DNA of 64,000 nt from Gentiana macrophylla (taxonomy: Eukaryota > Streptophyta > Magnoliopsida > Gentianales > Gentianaceae): the NCBI GenBank assembly GCA_026214975.1, contig CM047813.1, positions 30,282,589-30,346,588 on the forward strand. Reading direction: 5' to 3'. The notes under the pieces were generated by a model. The model searched no databases. It had not been told where the DNA came from and was given only the letters and a program-made list of their open reading frames with translations. Made by a program: the position numbers and the translations under genes. Shown piece after piece: positions 58,414 to 64,000 of this stretch (its first letter is position 1; every line of letters begins with the position of its first letter).

Positions 58414-58793
58414 ATACACATGTATGCATTGAGTCATATTTATAGGACAAAATGGGGTACTAGTCATATCAGTTCGGAAATTCATGCATCCGGATGAAGA
58501 GCTACACCACTTCGCAGATGCATGGATTTGATTCCATCTCTTCACAAACGCATGAATTTGATTCGCATCACTTCGCAGATTCGTGTATCTGAATCGCATC
58601 ACTTTGCAGATTCATGTATCTGAATTGCATCACTTTGTAGATTCATGTATCTGAATCGGAACACTTCATAGATTCATGAATCTGAATCGCAACACTTTAC
58701 AGATCCATGAATCTGAATCGCATCACTTCGTACCCTGTTTTGTTACGGCAACTCGAATGCATACGATAACAAATTATGAAAAAATATCTAACA
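58414..58793 (-). repeat. Cop5 5' LTR, second part
   Basis: Continues the alignment with 43670-44093, including the 31 bp palindromic units (58480-58735), and ends ATATCTAACA before TTAAT. Confidence 0.9.
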
Positions 58794-58798
58794 TTAAT

Positions 58799-59145
58799 AA
58801 CTTTTTAGATTCATTCCAAGGCTAAAACTCATACCAAAGAAGCCTTAATCATTCATCTAAATCATACACTAAGGCATATGATCATGTGACGCTTGGTCGT
58901 TCAAAGCACATTTATCATTTCATAAGTAAAAACATATAAAGACGTAAGTAAATGCATAAAGTAGTTAACACAATCATAGATATATGGAGTGTTAAGCTCA
59001 TAATGTTTGCAAAATGTTCAAGTTCTATTAAAGTAAATGAGTGATCATGGACCTTTAATTGCGGCTCAAATATCTGAGATGATCACTCTCTTGTTTGGCT
59101 TTGGATTTGCACGTGTTTCAAATCTCCATTTTTTGCTTATGGGGT
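58799..59145. other. Short intergenic spacer
   Basis: AT-rich, no recognisable feature, between the Cop5 target duplication and LARD-D. Confidence 0.5.
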
Positions 59146-60674
59146 TGATGGCCAAAATAGTAACGTCCAACTTTGATCGGCAGTGTACCGAGTCGGATGC
59201 ACTATAGTAGCGAGCAAGGTCGTATCCCACGAGGAATTTATCGAATACCAAAGTTGTTTTTTCAGATTTAGTTTAGGTTAACCAAGATGTTTCAAGTTCA
59301 ATTACACTAAAATGATATGTAGATTAAGGATAATAAGATATATAAAGCAAAACATAGCCAAATCATGATCCAATTGATTACTTTCTCCCCTCTAATCAAT
59401 TAACTTGGGAATGGAATTAACCAACCTACCAACCTACACTTATATCGACTCATTCATGGGTGCAAACTCCTAAGCTAGTGTAAGACGCCATGCAACAATC
59501 AAACACCCTTTGCCCGGTTCAACAGTCCGCCTTTAAGGATTTAACTGACCGAAACAAGATTAACGCGCTAGAGTTGCTCAATTTCACAACCGATTGAACC
59601 CCACTCCCTAATCAATCTAAACAACTCAGTTGATTATAAGAAATGATCTTAAAACCCCTTTTCCCACACCCCTTCGCAAAATACATTTACAAAAGTGGTG
59701 TGTGTGGTCATGAACTAGGTGATCAAGCTAATTCAAGCTCTAAGAACAAGTTTTAAGACATGAACTTATCAATATAACAACAATTAAGCACTACCCATTC
59801 CCAATTTCATCAACTAGAGGTGATTTCTTCAATTTTCACATGATTTAGCTATGATATGTTTAGCTACACATCATAAAGCAAGAAACAAGAATCAAACATG
59901 AAATTAAAGCCATAAAACTGAAAAGAGGAATGATTAGTTACCAACAAACACAGGAAATTGAATTTACATCAATCTTCATCCAAACCCATTGTCACTTGGG
60001 GAAGAAGACTTCAAAAACACCAACATAAAAGAGAGCATCTATGCTAAATTGTGTTTAATCTGATGGAAAGAGTGAAAGATGAGCTAATCTAAGGTGAAAA
60101 GAGGAAGAAAATCGGCCTACGGGTGTGCTAATTAAGTCTAGGTATGATTGGGTATGGAATGGGGTGAAAAATACTCTTTAAATCCTCTAAAAAACGCAGC
60201 TGTCAATTCTGCAAAAAATCGTGGTAAGCACCAAAAATAGTCTGGTAACTACCGAGATTTCTGTACATCCTGTCCAAAATGTGGTGAGTTCTGGTGACCA
60301 CCAAGATGGCTTCGGTAAGTACCAGGAATGCAGAGTTGCAAATTTAAGCTTTTCTTCAACTTTTCCAACCCCGAGCTTCGGTTTCGTCTTTCTAAGCCTC
60401 ATGCCTCAACTTCCGGTTATACGAGTCACCTATTTCCTGCATTTCACATGCCAAACAACATACCGAGCGTAATTCCGCAAGAAACATAGAGCTCGTAAAG
60501 GGCCAAAACATCGTGAAATGGTGAGATTTTCCATCTATTTGATGGTTTACCTCATAGTGAATGCTCAATGTGATTTTGCCCTATAAACGGTCTAAATCTA
60601 CCCAAACCAAGCCAAAAGCGTCGTAAATGAGGGCTAAAACATGCACCGGAGCAAAATAAAGTTGACTCTCATCA
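59146..60674 (-). repeat. LARD-D 3' LTR (1.53 kb)
   Basis: On the minus strand it starts TGATGAGAGTCAAC and ends TTTGGCCATCA. Words such as TGGTGACCACCA (60292-60303) and TGGTAAGCACCA (60222-60233) lie upstream of a TATA-like GGATTTAAAGAG (about 60173-60184). Confidence 0.9.
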
Positions 60675-60712
60675 ACCACCCCACACTTAGCGTTTGCTCG
60701 CCCTCGAGCAAA
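60675..60712 (-). other. LARD-D polypurine tract and hairpin
   Basis: Minus-strand TAAGTGTGGGGTGGT (60675-60689) lies beside a perfect stem-loop TTTGCTCG/CGAGCAAA (8 bp arms, 4 nt loop) at 60693-60712. Confidence 0.8.
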
Positions 60713-63181
60713 ATGAGCGTTTTAAAAGAATCCAAAGAGTCAATGTTACATGCGTAGGTCAAGCCAATCACATATCAAAGATAACCGAAAAGTAAAAGAA
60801 TAAATTCAAGGTATTTAACCCTACCTTATCAAGAAAACGGGATATGTGTGTGTGAATAGCTTCTCCTACATTTACCACGGTTTACCGGTTTGGATTATGG
60901 ATGCTAGGTCATTGCGACTACACCATAGGCTCATACTTCATAAGCATCTCCACTAATCGGGGCCAACCGAGGCTAAGCAAGGTCGAGTAGGACTTGCAAG
61001 GTTGTAACGTTAGGCTCGGGACGGGGCTAACCGAAGGGAATTTCTAGGGAATAAACAACAAAGAGATAAACATGAGCAAGCTCAATCATGGGGTGTAACG
61101 ATACAAAACATAGCTAGCTCCACCCTCCTCTAGCTAGCTCACAACGAGCCTAGAAACATGATTCATTAAATAAGATGTCATATTGCACTATGTCTCAAGC
61201 GTAACGAGGCTAAAATGTAAAAAAATCATGTTTCTATACCAATGACTCATCCCAAACACCAACATCATATTACAAATCAAAACACGAGTCTTACAACACT
61301 TGGCTTTCTTTGACTCAACCTTTATTACACTTTTATTGACTTTATTGCAAGCTTTCTATGATTGATTTCATTTTCTTTTGACTTTTCTTTTCTTCTTTTT
61401 TTTTTTTGAGTTTAGAAAGCTGCATTATACAATTTAAATAGGTTGAGTCAAAGGTCATCACGTACATACTATATAAAAATGAGCTTCTACCCTCCAAATC
61501 GTGAAATTGCTCTTAGAAACACCAACTCCTCTATACATACGTACTCCTCTACCACCCCATACTTGCTTTAGCAAGTGGGCTCGAAATAAAAAGATTAAGC
61601 TTGACTCGTAGGGTGTCCAAGGGAACGTAGACCACAAATAAGGCTTGGGGGTTGGGAGATTACGGGTTAAATACAAATGGCTAAGTGTCGGATGTGGGTC
61701 TAACCATCCTACCAAGGCTTAGAGGGGTTACTATGGAATATGTCATGGGATGGCTATTTGGTTCTAGTTAGGTCAAAGAAATGCCATAATTGTCGTCCCA
61801 ACTCTACCAAGGTCGACCTTTCTATTTCGTCTCGAAGTTAATGGTATGTGTTCTAGGTAGCCGAATTGTGCCTAAGTCTACCATAATCGGTCACTAGTCA
61901 CCATGGTTTATGAAGTCAAAGCTATACGTGCGTGAAAATCCCGTCTCCAAGATAAGGTAGTAAGCCAAGCAACATGCATTCAAACATTCACTAAACCATT
62001 TATCCTATCAACGTGAAGGCTAAACATACGAATGCAACATCAAGTCCATGGAATTTTTTTTAAAAATGCTCAAATTTTACTAAAGTAATGACCAAACGAT
62101 AAGCATACAGCACAATGGCTCAAAAAGAACAATGAAGTGCATAGCATTAGTTAAGCCTACCACCCCCCACTTTAAATGCAACACTGTCCTCAGTGCATGA
62201 ATGATAAAAAGAGAAGGATTAGCTTAACCCGGTAGAAAGGCGCCAATGAGTGCATATGACATATCCACGAAGCTCCATCTCGTACACCTAAAGCCATGAA
62301 ACCAAGAAACACGAAAACGCATGCACGGGGAACAACCACCGTGCCAAAAGCAGGCAATAGATAACGAGATATAAGGAAAAGAATCAATGTCACATACACT
62401 GTCATAACGAAACCAAAAGTACCAAACTTGGATCACATGAGATGAAAAGTTAATAAAAAGAGAAGCGTCATCCATGCATAAAATATGTGCCAAAATGATA
62501 ACAATCCAAGTACGGCACGGGAATGGAAAGGAAGTTTTCACCCGAGAGCTCTTTTCCTAGGCCAAAATTCTCCTCTTATACCTAAGACTCACTCCTACTA
62601 TTACCAAACAAAGAAAAAGTGGGTTGCCTCCCACAAGCGCCTTTGTTTTAAGTCATTGGCTTGACTTATTAAGAAACTAAAAGAAAAGCAACAAAGCATG
62701 TGTGGAATGAAAGAAAAACAATTGCACAACTTTTGCTCAATAGCCTCAAGAACATGGCAATTTAAAAAAAAAACTTTCATCCACGTTTATTTAGAACAAC
62801 AAGAACACATTACCTAAAACATTCTAAGTTTAAAGTCCTTAGTTCGACTTTCTACCCGCAACAATGCTAAGGATAATTATACCAAAGGAGAGTAAACCGT
62901 TGCGTCTCCCTACAAAAATCAAAAGAATTGAGCACACCCTTAAAATGGGACAAGACAAGGGCTCAATCCCCACCACCAAGATTGGTTCAAGAAATTCACC
63001 GTGAAACACAATGAATTCAACTTCCCCGAATGAGAGCATATGCCAAGTTAAAAAGATTCAAACACCAAGCAATAACATTTTGGCTCAACCACAACATCAA
63101 CATATTCTATGTGATCCACCACCAGTATTTTTTCAATAAGGTTCAAATGAGAAGGAATAAATGATTCACTAGTAGCATGTT
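60713..63181 (-). other. LARD-D internal non-coding region
   Basis: No supported gene. It has a second purine tract plus hairpin at 62162-62195 and blocks homologous to LARD-A at ~61800-61920 and ~62800-62870. Small frames (e.g. 62224-62541, 61458-61715) show no domain. Confidence 0.6.
62162..62195 (-). other. Internal second PPT-like tract plus hairpin in LARD-D
   Basis: The minus strand has AAAGTGGGGGGTG next to stem CACTG/CAGTG with loop TCCT on + (62182-62195), extended by TGCA on each side with a bulge. The layout matches 4708-4746 in LARD-B. Confidence 0.5.
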
Positions 63182-63682
63182 TTATACCATCTTCATAACA
63201 CTTATGATAGTGATTACCTCAAGAGTCGATGGTGGAGCAAATAGAATTTCATCATTCTTAGCACTCATCTCAACCTTCCTCTTCTTAATCAATTGCTCTA
63301 CCCGGTTCTCCAAATTATTTAATGCCGATTGAAGAGTAGTAGGATTCTTTTTAATATCCAACAACTCCCGACCTTGCTCGTGCAAAGTCCGTCCTTGCTT
63401 TTCTATCTCACGGCCTTGCTCTTGTAAAGTCTCATTGATTTGCTCTAAGAGGATTTCGGTTGAGATCTTTTGCAGTGGAGAAGCTATTTGTGGAGGTTGA
63501 TCATATTGCAAATACGCATTGGGGTGTTGAAACTGAGAACTTGGAGGACTCTCCCACTCATTGTTATATGGTGATGTGTATGGGTTGAACTGATAATATG
63601 GTTGGAATCCAAAACCCATTGCACCGAAATTAAAGCCTCCAAAAGAGTAGGGAGAAGAGCCCTCATGGCCATACGGATCCAT
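63182..63682 (-). CDS. LARD-D ORF, MDPYG family, 166 residues, function unknown
   Basis: Start at ATG 63682, six bases after a splice-acceptor-like TTGCAG; the frame also runs 11 codons upstream. Residues ~1-70 are Tyr/Phe/Gly/Pro rich (MDPYGHEGSSPYSFGGFNFG, AMGFGFQPYYQFNPYTSPYN, NEWESPPSSQFQ). Residues ~75-140 look like a coiled coil with EQGRE-type heptads (LLEQINETLQEQGREIEKQG, TLHEQGRELLDIK, LNNLENRVEQLIKKRK). No zinc knuckle, protease or polymerase motifs. The intact frame and the homologous ORF in LARD-A suggest it was under selection while the family was active. Confidence 0.7.
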   Translation of the reverse strand: MDPYGHEGSSPYSFGGFNFGAMGFGFQPYYQFNPYTSPYNNEWESPPSSQFQHPNAYLQYDQPPQIASPLQKISTEILLEQINETLQEQGREIEKQGRTLHEQGRELLDIKKNPTTLQSALNNLENRVEQLIKKRKVEMSAKNDEILFAPPSTLEVITIISVMKMV

Positions 63683-63847
63683 ACACTGCAATTCAAGGGA
63701 ACAACAAGAACACAATCATAGTATTTAGTCACTACCACTACCGCAATAGATGGTGTGACTCTTCAACAAAAATCCAACATCAAGAAAAAAAAAGAAATAA
63801 AACAACCTAAGTTTAAGTCTTCCAATGACTTAAAAGATATCGATTAA

Positions 63848-63866
63848 TTCCCCTGAAACGGCGCCA
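63848..63866 (-). promoter_or_regulatory. LARD-D primer-binding site (tRNA-Asp-like)
   Basis: Minus strand TGGCGCCGTTTCAGGGGAA, differing at two or three positions from the sites in LARD-A and LARD-B. Confidence 0.8.
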
Positions 63867-63873
63867 GAAAACT

Positions 63874-64000
63874 TGATGGCCAAAATAGTAACGTCCAACT
63901 TTGATCGGCAGTGTACCGAGTCGGATGCACTATAGTAGCGAGCAAGGTCGTATCCCACGAGGAATTTATCGAATACCAAAGTCATTTTTTCGGATTTAGT
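63874..64000 (-). repeat. LARD-D 5' LTR, cut by window edge
   Basis: First 127 bp (on +) of the right LTR, nearly identical to 59146-59272. Confidence 0.92.

Larger units (their letters stand above)
43432..58793 (-). mobile_element. Cop5: Copia element hosting LARD-A, Cop6 and solo LTR C
   Basis: LTRs at 43432-44093 (662 bp) and 54069 to 58793 (interrupted) start TGTTGGGA and end ATATCTAACA on +. The TTAAT target duplication is intact (43427-43431 and 58794-58798). The minus-strand PPT AAATAGGGGGAAAT lies at 44094-44107. Integrase, reverse transcriptase and RNase H remnants lie at 50700-53430; gag and protease are gone. Without later insertions it would be ~5 kb. Confidence 0.9.
59146..64000 (-). 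mobile_element. LARD-D: non-autonomous LTR element, runs off the right edge
   Basis: The left LTR (59146-60674) and the start of the right LTR (63874-64000) share TGATGGCCAAAATAGTAACG onward. The minus-strand primer-binding site TGGCGCCGTTTCAGGGGAA (63848-63866) adjoins the right LTR and the PPT with hairpin adjoins the left, so the element reads right to left. The internal 3.2 kb has one 166-residue ORF and no gag-pol. Target duplication cannot be tested. Confidence 0.92.

Overview
The window is a piece of nuclear genome from a flowering plant, most likely a eudicot. The evidence is one spliced plant-specific gene, several layers of nested LTR retrotransposons of plant lineages, plant MITEs, a TRIM and tRNA-primed LARD-type elements. 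No bacterial or organellar features and no convincing tRNA or rRNA genes were seen. I cannot place the species.

The one host gene runs from 12296 to 31314 on the + strand. Six exons join in phase into a 647-residue protein that I recognise as ASG1-like (Arabidopsis ALTERED SEED GERMINATION 1 family, TRF2/HOY1 PH-like domain). Its first exon carries five copies of a ~28-residue repeat. Its introns have been inflated by mobile DNA. Intron 3 (7.8 kb) holds a Copia element (Cop1) whose RNase H is split by a second, antisense Copia (Cop2). Intron 5 (6.1 kb) holds a tandem TRIM array (four LTRs, three internal regions), a ~0.95 kb minisatellite and two MITEs.

Left of the gene (1-11693) a chromovirus-like Ty3/gypsy element is split between reverse-transcriptase codons by a 6.7 kb non-coding LARD (LARD-B, duplicated target CAACG). 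An LTR of a second LARD family (LARD-A) enters from the left edge. Right of the gene, Cop3 (32521-41800, target GAATT) contains the antisense Cop4 (35812-40386, target TAAAG), and its left LTR contains a hAT MITE. Cop5 (43432-58793, target TTAAT, antisense) contains a complete LARD-A (44373-50361, target GTTAT). The right LTR of Cop5 contains the 5' half of a SIRE-like Copia (Cop6) and a solo LTR (family C, target ATACA). A third LARD family (LARD-D) runs from 59146 off the right edge.

Four patterns deserve attention. (1) Six unrelated LTR families, Copia and gypsy/LARD alike, carry family-specific arrays of 12-18 bp palindromic words, in five cases placed directly upstream of the LTR TATA box. 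(2) Three LARD families carry a short perfect hairpin directly beside the polypurine tract, and two of them carry a second tract-plus-hairpin internally. (3) LARD-A and LARD-D share a small ORF starting MDPYG, preceded by a likely leader intron, although they lack recognisable gag-pol. (4) Cop4 has a ~130 bp micro-inversion inside its reverse-transcriptase gene. All insertion boundaries were read by eye from LTR termini and target-site duplications.
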